Shown here: positions 44,802 through 54,313 of the stretch, piece after piece
Position numbering within the stretch: the stretch's first letter is position 1
Layout: every line of letters begins with the position of its first letter
From: Acetobacter aceti NBRC 14818
GTDB lineage: Bacteria > Pseudomonadota > Alphaproteobacteria > Acetobacterales > Acetobacteraceae
Direction of reading: 5' to 3'
Length of the DNA stretch: 64,000 nt
Assembly (NCBI RefSeq): GCF_000193495.2
Contig: NZ_AP023410.1
Coordinates: 1,054,001 to 1,118,000 of the forward strand
Program-made: the position numbers and the translations under genes
The notes under the pieces: model-generated
What the model was told of the DNA's origin: nothing
Databases searched by the model: none
Seen by the model: only the letters and a program-made list of their open reading frames with translations

Positions 44802-45374
44802 TCAGAAAATACCGCGGCTCTGTTCAACTTCTATTTCAGCACCTTGGCACCAAGTCGTAATCATCCAGTGCGCTTGAAAAAGATGATCCAGATCAATTTC
44901 AATATCCTCGAATGGCTGACCATTTCTCTTATTTGGATAGCGGAAGCGATCTGCGAAAGGATCGAAAGATTGCACCTCGGCTATCATAATCTGCACGCAT
45001 CGAGTGAGATCGTTATCGTCGCAGTATCCAAGGATCGCACGTTCCCGGAGCAATTGGATAAACAGTTTGTTCAGGTCGTGGCCGAACCCACCTTTTACGT
45101 CGCCGACCGTATATGCAATGGCTGATTTGATATGGAGCTCTACACTTTGCCGCCAGAGCATCAGAAGTGGCCTATCGAGAACACTCCTTGACCTGTCGAG
45201 TTGAGCACGATCCCACATTTCCTCAAATCCGCGCTCAAAGCTGTAGGCGAGAAACTCCCAAGAACCTGTCATCGAATTGCCGGAGTTCGGTCTGAGGAAT
45301 GACCGAAGTTCTGGCTGCAAGTCCATACACTGCTCGGCTAATGAATCACGGCGTTCAAATGACACTGCCTTCAT
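44802..45374 (-). CDS. Hypothetical accessory protein, HEPN-like features
   Basis: A 190-residue soluble protein I cannot name with certainty. LLMLWRQSVELHIKSAI followed by GGFGHDLNKLFIQLL resembles the helix pair of HEPN-type proteins (ELxLKxxL...GHDLxxLF), and FADRFRYPNKRNGQPFEDIEIDLDHLFQAH resembles the FRYPxDxxG segment often following it. The spacing R-x5-H in RQSVELH fits RX4-6H, but sits in the first helix rather than the usual late one. It is visibly more AT-rich than its neighbours and stands alone, signs of transfer. A defence or toxin role is only a possibility. Confidence 0.6.
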   Translation of the reverse strand: MKAVSFERRDSLAEQCMDLQPELRSFLRPNSGNSMTGSWEFLAYSFERGFEEMWDRAQLDRSRSVLDRPLLMLWRQSVELHIKSAIAYTVGDVKGGFGHDLNKLFIQLLRERAILGYCDDNDLTRCVQIMIAEVQSFDPFADRFRYPNKRNGQPFEDIEIDLDHLFQAHWMITTWCQGAEIEVEQSRGIF

Positions 45375-45497
45375 ACCCTATAAAATTCTCAGTCGACTAC
45401 ATGTCTGGCGTGATTTATATGCGCGGGTAAGTAAAAGAATAGAGCGCTCTATTACCAGAACACATCAAGCCTTATGACAGAAACCATATCAACAACA

Positions 45498-47051
45498 TTA
45501 CCTCTTCCTTCCCTGCCGAATCATCAACCCCAAAATCATCAGAAACGCCAGAAACATAAAGCTGCTGCTGACACTGAGGCTAGCGCTGATCGCCCCCTTG
45601 TAAGCTTCCGTCACTTCCGTATGGACTTCCGGCGAAACAGTCTTGATCGCAGCCATTCCTTTTTCCAGAAAAGCTGCGATATCGATTTTTTCTGGCAGAT
45701 TACTCAGGTTTTTCTGCAAGGTCAGCGCCATGACGCCGCCGGAAAGCGCCACGCCGAGTGAACCACCAAGCGAACGGATGAATGACATCATGGCCGTCGC
45801 AATGCCGAGCCTGTTACCGGGCACGGAGTTCTGGATGAGGACCGTTGCATTCGGCATGCCTATACCCATGCCGATCCCCAAAGCGCCCAGACTCAGCAGA
45901 AAGAACAGGGCCGGAGCCCCATGATGCGCACAGAATGCGATCAGGCTGAGCCCGGTGAATTCAATTCCCACCCCAATGACCAGCAACAGTTCATACCGCT
46001 GGGTCTTTGACGAAACATACCCTCCCAGAACCGAGCTGATCATCATCGTGCCGACCTGTGGCAACATCATCAGGCCGGAGACTTCAGGCGTCTCGCCAAG
46101 AACGAGCTGATAATACAGAGGCAGGAAAATCATTGATCCCATCATGGCGAATGACATGATGCCGGTCGCCGCGACGCACACGGAGAAATCCAGAATCCGC
46201 AGCAGATCAAGACTGACCAGAGGCTCAGGCGCTCGTCTTTCCTGTCGAATGAACATCACCAGAAAGAGGAAGCTGACAGCAAAAAGCAGACCCGCCAGAG
46301 GCGAGGTCCATGAGAGCGTTGTGCCGATGGAATTGAACAGCAGCAGAAAGCCTGCCGTGGCGACGCTCAGCAGAGCGGCCCCAAGATAATCAATCTGCGG
46401 CTTTCTCCCGGCGCGTCCTGCAGGAAGCCCCAGCATGATCAGAGCGAATGCGAGCAGACCGACAGGCAGATTGACGAGAAACACCCAGCGCCAGGAAAAG
46501 GAACTTGTCAGCACACCGCCCAGAAATGGCCCAGTGACACTGCTGACAGCAAAGGCACCGGTGAACAGACCCTGATAGCGTCCCCGCTGCTGTGGAGGCA
46601 CGATATCGCCGATGACCGTTTGCGACAGTGTCATCAGTCCGCCAGCGCCAATGCCCTGAAGCCCTCGGAAAAACACCAGTTGCCACATGCTCTGCGCTAC
46701 ACCGCACAGGAGCGAGGCAAACAGGAAAGCGCCGATGCTGAAGGCGAGCAACGGTCTGCGCCCGAACATGTCCGACAGCTTGCCATACATGGGCGTGGCG
46801 ATGGTGGAGGTCAGCATGAACGCCGTGACGATCCACGAGATATGCGCCAGCCCGCCCAGATCGCTCACGATGGTAGGGAGCGCTGTCGAGACGATGCTCT
46901 GATCAAGCGCCGCCATGATCATGGTGAGGATAAGACCGGTAAAGACAAAGACCCGGGTCACAGGTTGGCTGGATGTTGTGGTCTGTGTGTCGGAAGTGGG
47001 CTGCACGAAAATTTCCCAGACAGTCGAAATTCGGGCGGCAGCCTTACACAT
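45498..47051 (-). CDS. DHA2 family MFS drug exporter (EmrB/QacA-like)
   Basis: A proton-coupled exporter of 517 residues with fourteen hydrophobic helices. It has motif A-like GKLSDMFGRRPLL, LDQSIVSTALPTIVSDLGG at helix 1 (the D1 motif of DHA2) and motif C-like GPFLGGVLTSSFSWRWVFLVNLPVG. An EmrA-type partner is not adjacent. The start is uncertain: ATG 47051 has an ill-spaced AAGGGA, and GTG 47006 is the alternative. Confidence 0.9.
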   Translation of the reverse strand: MCKAAARISTVWEIFVQPTSDTQTTTSSQPVTRVFVFTGLILTMIMAALDQSIVSTALPTIVSDLGGLAHISWIVTAFMLTSTIATPMYGKLSDMFGRRPLLAFSIGAFLFASLLCGVAQSMWQLVFFRGLQGIGAGGLMTLSQTVIGDIVPPQQRGRYQGLFTGAFAVSSVTGPFLGGVLTSSFSWRWVFLVNLPVGLLAFALIMLGLPAGRAGRKPQIDYLGAALLSVATAGFLLLFNSIGTTLSWTSPLAGLLFAVSFLFLVMFIRQERRAPEPLVSLDLLRILDFSVCVAATGIMSFAMMGSMIFLPLYYQLVLGETPEVSGLMMLPQVGTMMISSVLGGYVSSKTQRYELLLVIGVGIEFTGLSLIAFCAHHGAPALFFLLSLGALGIGMGIGMPNATVLIQNSVPGNRLGIATAMMSFIRSLGGSLGVALSGGVMALTLQKNLSNLPEKIDIAAFLEKGMAAIKTVSPEVHTEVTEAYKGAISASLSVSSSFMFLAFLMILGLMIRQGRKR

Positions 47052-47272
47052 AATCCCTTGTGAGAACAGGATAAGGGAAAATTGAACGGGGCGTATTCCG
47101 GATGTGGATCTGACGAAGTCTATATCCTGTTGAAAACAGTTATCGATAATAAAAACCCAATCTATATTTCAATATATACAGACATAAACAAATAATTTTC
47201 CAATAATGAAGCCAGAACGTTTTTCAGGTGTTATGGTCGTTTAGAGCAGCCACAACACTCAAGAGGACTCAC

Positions 47273-47734
47273 ATGCAGACAGTGCGCGTGAACGGACAGA
47301 CACATTCGGTCGATGTCGATCCTGACACGCCTTTGCTTTGGGTCTTGCGCGATGTGCTGGGGCTGAACGGCACAAAATTCGGGTGCGGCATCGCCCAGTG
47401 CGGTGTCTGCACTGTCCATCTCGACGGCCATCCTGTTCGCGCCTGCAATCTGCCTGTCGGCATGATCGGGGAGCGCTCTGTCACCACTATTGAAGGCGTC
47501 GACAACGCCGACCCCATCGTGCATGCCGTCAAGAAAGCCTGGACCGATCTGGATGTTGTGCAGTGCGGTTACTGTCAGCCGGGACAGGTGATGGCGGCGA
47601 TCGGGCTGCTGAAAACCGTTCCGAACCCGACGGATGAGCAGATCGACAGCGCTATGTCCGGCAATATGTGTCGCTGCGGCACCTATATGCGCATCCGCAA
47701 GGCCATCCATCTGGCGGCGGGAGAAACGGCATGA
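47273..47734 (+). CDS. 2Fe-2S subunit of molybdenum aldehyde dehydrogenase-type enzyme
   Basis: The small electron-transfer subunit of the xanthine oxidase family, 153 residues. The first cluster site is [22 protein letters not shown], the second [14 protein letters not shown] with [19 protein letters not shown] lies five bases before the ATG at 47273. It is first of three coupled genes; together they match the membrane-bound aldehyde dehydrogenase or isoquinoline oxidoreductase type enzymes of acetic acid bacteria (AldF/IorA-like). It overlaps the large-subunit start by four bases. Confidence 0.92.
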   Translation: MQTVRVNGQTHSVDVDPDTPLLWVLRDVLGLNGTKFGCGIAQCGVCTVHLDGHPVRACNLPVGMIGERSVTTIEGVDNADPIVHAVKKAWTDLDVVQCGYCQPGQVMAAIGLLKTVPNPTDEQIDSAMSGNMCRCGTYMRIRKAIHLAAGETA

Positions 47735-49887
47735 CCCGGATGCCTCTCACCACCCGTCGCGCCGCGCTTTTCGGTGGCGGTGGACTGCTTCTGGCGACAC
47801 TTTGGCCCTCGGCTTCACCGCGCGCGTCCACGGGCATGCTGGTTGAAAACGCCACGGCTCCCTTTGCACCCAATGCCTATATCCGCATTACACCCGACAA
47901 CAGCATCACCCTGATCCTGCCCAATATCGAAATGGGGCAAGGTATCTATACGTCATCCGTCATGCTGATCGCCGAGGAACTCGGCGTCGATCTGGCACAG
48001 ATCGAGATTGAGGCCGCCCCTCCCGGCAGCGCCGAGATCACTGGCGGCTCCACCTCCATCATGACCGAGTGGAAGCCCCTGCGTGAAGCCGGAGCGGCCG
48101 CAAGAACGGTGCTTGTTCAGGCCGCTGCCAGCCGATGGAATGTCCCCCCCACAAGCTGCACCGCCGCGTCAGGTGTTGTCACGCACACGCCGTCCGGTCG
48201 GACCTTCAAGTTTGGCGAACTGGCCACGGAGGCCGCCAAACTTCCTCTCCCCAAGGAACCGACACTCAAGGCAGCGTCCGATTACAGCCTGATCGGCAAA
48301 TCACAGCATCGTGTCGATAGCGCCATCAAGGTGAACGGCACTGCGGTTTTCGGCATCGACATCAATGTTCCGGGCCAGAAAATCGGAACGGTAGCGGCCA
48401 GTCCGGTCATCGGTGGCACAGTCCGCAGTCTGGATCGTGACGCCGCCATGGCCGTCCGGGGCGTTGTAGCTGTTCTGATCAACGAACCGCGTGATGCTGT
48501 CTGTGTTGTGGCCGAGCATTACTGGGCGGCGCACAAGGGGCTACAGGCTCTTCGGCCCGTGTGGAGCGAGAACGACAATGCTCATGTCAACACAAAGACA
48601 ATTTACGATCAGTTGCATGACGGTCTGAAAGGACCAGCGATCATTCCCAGCCCCAAAGGGGATGCGGACGCCGTCATTGCGAAATCCCATTCCACTTACA
48701 GTGCTGTTTACCAGCAGCCCATGCTGGCCCATGCGACGATGGAGCCCATCAATTGCACGGCTCATGTCCGTCCGGACGGCTGTGATGTCTGGGTTGGGAC
48801 GCAGGTTGCTGACCGTGCGCAGGAAACAGCCGCAGACGTCACTGGCCTTCCCAAGGAAAAGATCGCGGTTCACAGCCAGTATATCGGCGGTGGGTTTGGT
48901 CGTCGGCTGGAACATGAATACATCACTCAGTGTGTGCAGTTTGCGAAACAGACGAGTTATCCACTGAAAATTGTCTGGAGCCGTGAGGAAGACATTACAC
49001 GCGACCGCTATCGCCCCGCCTATGTCGATGAAGTGACAGCGGGCCTTGATGAAAAAGGCCATATCACGGCCATGAAACATCGCATTGTCGGTCCTGCTGT
49101 CGTCGCCCGCTGGGATCCACCGGAGCTGACAAAAGACGGCTATGACGAGGATCTTTCCGTCGCCACACTGATTACGCCCTACACTTACGATGCTTACAGG
49201 CTTGAATTCGCAAGACGCGAAGCACCGGGTGTCATCACCGCATGGTGGCGTGGCGTTGGCGGCACGCGAGGTCTATTTGTCGTGGAAAACTTCATTGACG
49301 AGCTTGCCGTCAAAGCTGGTGCTGATCCGGTTGCCTACCGCAGGGAGCTTGCGAAAGACAATGCTCGTGCCGTTGCTGTTCTGGACAGGGTGGCCAAGGA
49401 CTCAGGCTGGAGCGACCCTGTGTCGAAAGGACGGGCACGAGGTGTCGCACTTCAATTCGCCTTCGGCTCCTACATGGCCACCGTTGCGGAAATCGAGATG
49501 CCGACACCAGAGACCGTCATCATCCATCGCGTGACAGCAGCGGTGGATTGCGGACAGGTCGTCAATCCGGATCAGGTGATTTCCCAGATTGAAGGCGGTT
49601 TGATCTTTGGTTTCAGCGCGGCGCTCTATAACGAGATCACTCTGGAAAACGGTCGTGTGCAGGAAAACAATTTCAATACATGGCGTGTGATGCGCATGAA
49701 CGAAGCCCCACGACGCATTGATGTTCACCTGATCGCCAGCACAGAAGATCCGGGCGGCATTGGAGAAGTCGGAACGGCAGCGGCTGCTCCGGCGCTGGCC
49801 AACGCTATGGCCTCGGCACAGGGACATCGTTATCGGACACTCCCTCTGCTTTCCAGCCGGAATCAGGAAAAGGAAGCAGCACGATGA
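47731..49887 (+). CDS. Molybdopterin large subunit of aldehyde dehydrogenase / isoquinoline oxidoreductase type
   Basis: The catalytic subunit, 718 residues. The Tat signal is [12 protein letters not shown]. The Mo-cofactor regions include [32 protein letters not shown] and, near the end, the catalytic-Glu segment [16 protein letters not shown]. Members with a cytochrome c partner oxidise aldehydes (for example acetaldehyde) in the periplasm, feeding ubiquinone; the exact substrate cannot be read here. It overlaps both neighbours by ATGA-type junctions. Confidence 0.92.
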   Translation: MTRMPLTTRRAALFGGGGLLLATLWPSASPRASTGMLVENATAPFAPNAYIRITPDNSITLILPNIEMGQGIYTSSVMLIAEELGVDLAQIEIEAAPPGSAEITGGSTSIMTEWKPLREAGAAARTVLVQAAASRWNVPPTSCTAASGVVTHTPSGRTFKFGELATEAAKLPLPKEPTLKAASDYSLIGKSQHRVDSAIKVNGTAVFGIDINVPGQKIGTVAASPVIGGTVRSLDRDAAMAVRGVVAVLINEPRDAVCVVAEHYWAAHKGLQALRPVWSENDNAHVNTKTIYDQLHDGLKGPAIIPSPKGDADAVIAKSHSTYSAVYQQPMLAHATMEPINCTAHVRPDGCDVWVGTQVADRAQETAADVTGLPKEKIAVHSQYIGGGFGRRLEHEYITQCVQFAKQTSYPLKIVWSREEDITRDRYRPAYVDEVTAGLDEKGHITAMKHRIVGPAVVARWDPPELTKDGYDEDLSVATLITPYTYDAYRLEFARREAPGVITAWWRGVGGTRGLFVVENFIDELAVKAGADPVAYRRELAKDNARAVAVLDRVAKDSGWSDPVSKGRARGVALQFAFGSYMATVAEIEMPTPETVIIHRVTAAVDCGQVVNPDQVISQIEGGLIFGFSAALYNEITLENGRVQENNFNTWRVMRMNEAPRRIDVHLIASTEDPGGIGEVGTAAAAPALANAMASAQGHRYRTLPLLSSRNQEKEAAR

Positions 49888-51128
49888 ACCGCCGCATTGT
49901 CTCTCGCTCCTGTTTTACACTTGCCCTGCTTGCCGGAACCAGTCTCTTCTCGACCTCTCGTGCCGCCACGGCTTCCTCACTTGAACGGGGCGAATATCTC
50001 GCCCGCGCCGCAGACTGCGAGGCCTGCCATACCGCACCGGGTGGCGCGCCTTTCGCGGGAGGACGCGCCTTCAATGTGCCGGGCATTGGGGTCATCTACT
50101 CCCCGAACATCACGCCTGATCCGGTTCATGGAATTGGCCGATGGACGGACGATGAATTCGTAAAATCTGTGCGAGAGGGTGTCTCTCCCGGCTGGAAGCA
50201 TCTCTATCCGGCCATGCCTTACCCCGCCTACTCCCGCATGAGCGTGGACGAGATGAAGGATCTTCGGGCGTGGCTCGAAACAGTTCCGGCGTCTGCCAAC
50301 ACAGCACCAGCCAATCAGGTAAAATTCCCGTTTTCCATCCGGACTCTGATGGTTGGCTGGAACCTGCTCAATGGTCCGGCCTCGTCCTATCCTGACGACC
50401 CGCAGAAGTCGCCTGAATGGAACCGGGGACGGTATCTGGTCGAGGGGCCCGGACATTGTGCTGACTGTCATTCGCCGCGCACAATAACTTTCGGCCTGTC
50501 AAAAGATAAGGCTTTTGCAGGGAATGTCGTCAACGGTCAGCGTGCCTACAATATCACCTCTGACAAAGGCAGCGGTCTGGGCGCATGGACGGATCAGGCG
50601 CTGACTGACTATCTGGCGACTGGCCATGCTGATGGCCACGGAACGGCATCGGGTGATATGGCGGAAGTCGTCAGCTATAGCCTGCGTCATCTGAAACCCG
50701 ATGATATTCACGCCATGATTGTCTATCTGCGTGATGTAAAACCCCAGTCATCCAATGATGGTGCGGCACCAGCACGCCAGCCTCCTTCCGGTGATACCAC
50801 CCTGCCCCAGCAGGCAAACGGAGCGAGACTGTTCGCATCGGCCTGTAGCGGCTGTCATCTGCCTGACGGTAGCGGTCGCCAGTCCGCTTTCGCCAGCATT
50901 GCCGGGGCTCGTAGCCTGAGCGCGGACAATGGCCGTAACCTGCTCCACGTCATCATGAATGGCTCGACCCTGATGACGGACAAGGGAAACCAGCCCATGC
51001 CCGCCTTCTCAGGAGGAAATTACAGCCAGAAAGACCTGAATGACATTGCCGCTTTTGTGATGACGCACTTTACAGAGGGCAAACCTTCGGAACACGCCTT
51101 CAGCGAATTTGCGAAGAAGCCAGACTAA
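49884..51128 (+). CDS. Triheme cytochrome c subunit of the aldehyde dehydrogenase-type enzyme
   Basis: A 414-residue periplasmic protein with a signal peptide (ending near SRA-AT) and three heme sites: CEACH (45-49), CADCH (192-196) and CSGCH (321-325). The three-domain layout matches cytochrome subunits of acetic acid bacterial alcohol and aldehyde dehydrogenases, which pass electrons to ubiquinone. The C-terminal tail shows no clear membrane helix. It is last in the operon and followed by a hairpin. Confidence 0.93.
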   Translation: MNRRIVSRSCFTLALLAGTSLFSTSRAATASSLERGEYLARAADCEACHTAPGGAPFAGGRAFNVPGIGVIYSPNITPDPVHGIGRWTDDEFVKSVREGVSPGWKHLYPAMPYPAYSRMSVDEMKDLRAWLETVPASANTAPANQVKFPFSIRTLMVGWNLLNGPASSYPDDPQKSPEWNRGRYLVEGPGHCADCHSPRTITFGLSKDKAFAGNVVNGQRAYNITSDKGSGLGAWTDQALTDYLATGHADGHGTASGDMAEVVSYSLRHLKPDDIHAMIVYLRDVKPQSSNDGAAPARQPPSGDTTLPQQANGARLFASACSGCHLPDGSGRQSAFASIAGARSLSADNGRNLLHVIMNGSTLMTDKGNQPMPAFSGGNYSQKDLNDIAAFVMTHFTEGKPSEHAFSEFAKKPD

Positions 51129-51134
51129 GATCCC

Positions 51135-51175
51135 CTGCTCTCTGGAACTTCCTTTTTCAGAGAGCAGATTTCTGT
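51135..51175 (+). terminator. Terminator after the aldehyde dehydrogenase operon
   Basis: CTGCTCTCTG (51135-51144) pairs with CAGAGAGCAG (51158-51167), followed by ATTTCTGTTT. It lies between convergent operons. Confidence 0.65.
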
Positions 51176-51208
51176 TTCTGACAAGAATAGTTGGGGGGAA
51201 AATACCTG

Positions 51209-51808
51209 TCAGGCCGCCTGAATTTTCTGGCGCTTACGGTGCGTGATGTAATCCTGCACCGTTGTGAAACCGCTTTCCCAGGCGTTCAGCAGACTTTCCA
51301 GATGCTCCCGACTGTTCACCAGACCACGGGACAGTATGACGCCTTCTGAAGAAAGCAGGAACGCAGCGGGAAGTTTATCGACCTCCAGCACACGTCCAAT
51401 GATGGGATCATTGATAAAGCAATCCGCCTTTATCCCTGACTGCTGAACAAAACGCTGCTGAACCTCCGGCACATCATCTCCTGCAAAGACCAGATCGACT
51501 TGTTCTTTCCGGCAGAAGTCCTGTGCAATCGGAATGATCTTGCGCGACACAGGACATGTTGCAGAGACAAACAGCAGAAGAGTCGTACCACCTTTGCTAA
51601 CTGGACTGAAAGCCGCTCCGTTCAGCAAACGGAATGGTCCCGATGGGCAGTTGTCTCCCGGCTGAGGGCCTTTTGATCCTGTCAGCGCTCCTGCCGGTGC
51701 GACTTCCTTAAAAAGCTGCCTGACCTGATGCGTCAATCGCCAGGTCACAAAAAGCGTCGCCAGCACCACCACCGTCAGCAGCACATTGACACAGATCAGT
51801 GCTGTCAT
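51209..51808 (-). CDS. MauD-like redoxin with CxxS motif
   Basis: A 199-residue membrane-anchored thioredoxin-fold protein: an N-terminal helix (residues 3-22), then the redoxin domain. The active-site position reads CPVS (C85, S88) where the MauD at 54861-55466 has CPVC. The two share the anchor, PxxGD/GQ, LLLFVSATCPV and LPAAFLLSSEGVI blocks. A single cysteine suggests a monothiol, isomerase or chaperone role rather than dithiol oxidation. It is last in the amine dehydrogenase cluster. Confidence 0.8.
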   Translation of the reverse strand: MTALICVNVLLTVVVLATLFVTWRLTHQVRQLFKEVAPAGALTGSKGPQPGDNCPSGPFRLLNGAAFSPVSKGGTTLLLFVSATCPVSRKIIPIAQDFCRKEQVDLVFAGDDVPEVQQRFVQQSGIKADCFINDPIIGRVLEVDKLPAAFLLSSEGVILSRGLVNSREHLESLLNAWESGFTTVQDYITHRKRQKIQAA

Positions 51809-51832
51809 CGTCCCGCCTCCAGCCTGCAGACT

Positions 51833-53194
51833 TCAGAATGCCCAGATTGCGTCACAGCTGAACCAGAACATGTTGTTGGTGCCGTTGTTCGCATAGTTGA
51901 TGGTTGGATCATCCGTGGGCGACACGCGATTGAAAGGCCTTGTTCCATTCAACGACTTGTCCAGACGCAGTTCCGGACGAATGGTCAGGCTGCCTTTTGG
52001 CAGATGCAGGAACTGCGGACGATAGGCTACACCCACGGTCAGTGCGCCATAGGTAGTCCCGGCAGCATAATCGTACGGATAGGCCCGACCACGCAACTCG
52101 TTGATGTAGGACATCGTCGAAGTGTTGTTGCCGATGACACCACCATTATTGTCACGGAAAATTTCTCCCCGGGCATTGAATGTCAGCCAGGGATAGAAGT
52201 CATGGGCGAAATAGGCTGTGACGCCGTAAACATCGTCCTGCAGGTAATCGTCATGAAAATATGTGCCATTGAGAGTAAATGTCGTCTTATCATTGATTTT
52301 ATAGGATGCGATGATATCGCCGATATATTCCATCTCATGATTGGCGTCGCGACCAATGGCGTACACGCTCTGCTGTGGTCCGACATAGGCAAGAGCCGAA
52401 ATATCCAGTTTTCCATCGAGAAGGCCGTTTGACTGGAAACCGAAATATCCTTTTGGACGACTGTTGTTTTTCGCACCACCGAATGACGTCGAGTTACCGG
52501 CGTTCACGCCGAGTATCCAGTCGAAGTGATCCGCCAGATGGACTGTGGCCGTCACACCCACCACCTCAAACGGCACGATGAAGTCAGACGAGTAGTTGTA
52601 GCTGTAGAATGGACGTTCCAGAGCATCCGTCCCTTCCACACCCTGCATGCCGTACATCTGCCCGATCTGAAGATCGACGCCATCCTTTGTGAACCAGGGA
52701 AGATGCGCATCGATATGCGCCTGTGTAGGTGCAAACTGGTACATACCGGTGATGGCACCATCAGCCATGCCAATGGTCGGATTGAAACGGGCGTCCGAGC
52801 CGTACAGGACTTCAAATGTGAAGCCGAGCCCGTATCCGGCGCCGATTTCGGAAACCGGATGAGACAGCGTGCCAGTAATCTGGTTCAGCGTCGCGGTATT
52901 GGCGCGATCGACATAGGACTGCGCCCAGTTACGCCCTGTATGGGTCCAGGGGTTGCCGTTCACACCGGCTTCAACAACAATGTGACCTTCGAGATCATCA
53001 AACCAGCTATGGCTTCCGGGCGGTTGAAGATTCACGTCCACCTTGGCAGCATCAGCTTTCTCGGCTTCCGTCTCCTCACCGACCAGAGGACGTCCCGACT
53101 CTTCCGGTGTCAGTCGCTCCTGAGCAAAAGCAGGCAGCGAAACAAGCTGGAGTGCAAAATACGCACCAATGGAGAGACGGGGACGAAAAGCCAT
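51833..53194 (-). CDS. BBP2/OmpL-like outer-membrane porin in the amine dehydrogenase cluster
   Basis: A 453-residue barrel with a signal peptide ending PAFA-QE and a C-terminal phenylalanine (CDAIWAF). It is paralogous to the porin at 6772-8034, with shared DAHLPWFTKDGVD, ALERPFYSYNYSS and GYFGFQSNGLLDGKL blocks. Between the cytochrome genes and the redoxin, all leftward, it may supply the outer-membrane path for the amine substrate. GGAG lies 13 bases before the ATG, somewhat far. Confidence 0.84.
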   Translation of the reverse strand: MAFRPRLSIGAYFALQLVSLPAFAQERLTPEESGRPLVGEETEAEKADAAKVDVNLQPPGSHSWFDDLEGHIVVEAGVNGNPWTHTGRNWAQSYVDRANTATLNQITGTLSHPVSEIGAGYGLGFTFEVLYGSDARFNPTIGMADGAITGMYQFAPTQAHIDAHLPWFTKDGVDLQIGQMYGMQGVEGTDALERPFYSYNYSSDFIVPFEVVGVTATVHLADHFDWILGVNAGNSTSFGGAKNNSRPKGYFGFQSNGLLDGKLDISALAYVGPQQSVYAIGRDANHEMEYIGDIIASYKINDKTTFTLNGTYFHDDYLQDDVYGVTAYFAHDFYPWLTFNARGEIFRDNNGGVIGNNTSTMSYINELRGRAYPYDYAAGTTYGALTVGVAYRPQFLHLPKGSLTIRPELRLDKSLNGTRPFNRVSPTDDPTINYANNGTNNMFWFSCDAIWAF

Positions 53195-53284
53195 GTGCGG
53201 AACACTCCTTATCTGACATCATACTGGCTGGTCAGCGACGTCCCGGTATCCAGAAGATTACAGAGATGAGCGACCGTTTTATTT

Positions 53285-53833
53285 TTACAGTTTCTTTGCA
53301 GTCTTCTGGGCACAGGCTGCCAGAGAACGTTCAAGGGTCTGCCCCCGCTGCGCCATGAAATCCGGAACCGATAAAGGCTCTCCCCGCCATTGATGAATCT
53401 CGGCTGCCGTATAGGGTCGGAATCCTTTCGGCAGACTGGTTCCCGCCAGACGGAACATGACAAAATTCATGACATCCGCGAGGGTTTGATCGTCCCGAAT
53501 GAGCGACATCGACACACCGGGCACACGGATCAGATAGGCGCGCCCTTCGTCCGTGCAGGCAAACCCACCGACAGCGTTGCGCAGAGTGGGAACAAAGCTG
53601 TTTCCCGACACGCCCTCAATACCGTGACACCCGCCGCAATGAGACAGATAGGTCACGCTGGTGTGGTCAAGCACAGTCGCGTGCTCCACGGAATCCTTCG
53701 CATGGGAAACACCGGACAGGAAGAACCCACTTCCTGCGATCAGCATCAGAACCGGAACGACCCGCAGCATGAGAGCCGCTCCGAAAACTGAACGCCGCAA
53801 TCCCGCTTTCTCAGGGGACAGGATGCGCAGCAT
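53285..53833 (-). CDS. Monoheme c-type cytochrome
   Basis: A 182-residue exported protein with one heme site, CGGCH (66-70). A signal-anchor lies at about 22-45. The start overlaps the end of the upstream cytochrome gene by 23 bases. MPS/APC-type azurin or amicyanin is not present in the cluster, so this and the next cytochrome are the obvious electron acceptors. The C-terminal half (RPYTAAEIHQWRGEPLSVPDFMAQR) has no motif I know. Confidence 0.85.
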   Translation of the reverse strand: MLRILSPEKAGLRRSVFGAALMLRVVPVLMLIAGSGFFLSGVSHAKDSVEHATVLDHTSVTYLSHCGGCHGIEGVSGNSFVPTLRNAVGGFACTDEGRAYLIRVPGVSMSLIRDDQTLADVMNFVMFRLAGTSLPKGFRPYTAAEIHQWRGEPLSVPDFMAQRGQTLERSLAACAQKTAKKL

Positions 53834-54287
53834 TCAACTTGTTTCGCTCTTCAAGAACAGCCGCAGGCGTCAGGGAAGACGCACGTTCCTTCTTCACCTC
53901 ATCAGCAGAGAAAGTCGGTGCAGGCTTTACGTCGCTGAGAGACGCAACATAGGTCAGAATGGCCGCAATATTCTCGTCACTCTGCGCACCAAAGGACGGC
54001 ATGTAGCCCATGTAAGGGTTACCCCCAGCCTTGATCATGCCGGACAAACCGTTGAGCAGAACGTGCGTGACATACGCCTTGCCTTCCGGTGTGGAAGCAA
54101 TCGTGCCGATACGGTCCTTGAGCGGGGGAAACTGTCCGACAACACCTGCGGCGCTGGCCTGATGGCACAGGCTGCAATTCGCTGTGTAAAGCTGCTGTCC
54201 GTCTGCTGCGGCATGCGCGTTGCCGGAGATGGCCGTGCCGCCGACAAGAAGGGCCGCGGCACTCAGGGAAAGGAGAATTTTCTTCAT
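53811..54287 (-). CDS. Monoheme c-type cytochrome
   Basis: A 158-residue class I-like cytochrome c. The signal peptide ends NAHA-AA near residue 26; the heme site is CSLCH (38-42), with a probable distal Met in NPYMGYMPSFGAQSDENIAAILTYV. The start at 54287 was chosen because MKKILLSLSAAALL is a clean signal peptide; the frame is open upstream into the light-chain gene. It directly follows the light-chain gene and is the likely first acceptor of electrons from TTQ. Confidence 0.9.
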   Translation of the reverse strand: MKKILLSLSAAALLVGGTAISGNAHAAADGQQLYTANCSLCHQASAAGVVGQFPPLKDRIGTIASTPEGKAYVTHVLLNGLSGMIKAGGNPYMGYMPSFGAQSDENIAAILTYVASLSDVKPAPTFSADEVKKERASSLTPAAVLEERNKLNAAHPVP

Positions 54288-54313
54288 TATCACTACAATC
54301 TGCTTCTGGAGTC

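Noticed and set aside
53285-53833. Possible MauG in the amine dehydrogenase cluster
   Set aside because: Only one CxxCH motif and 182 residues; MauG has two heme sites and is about twice as long.
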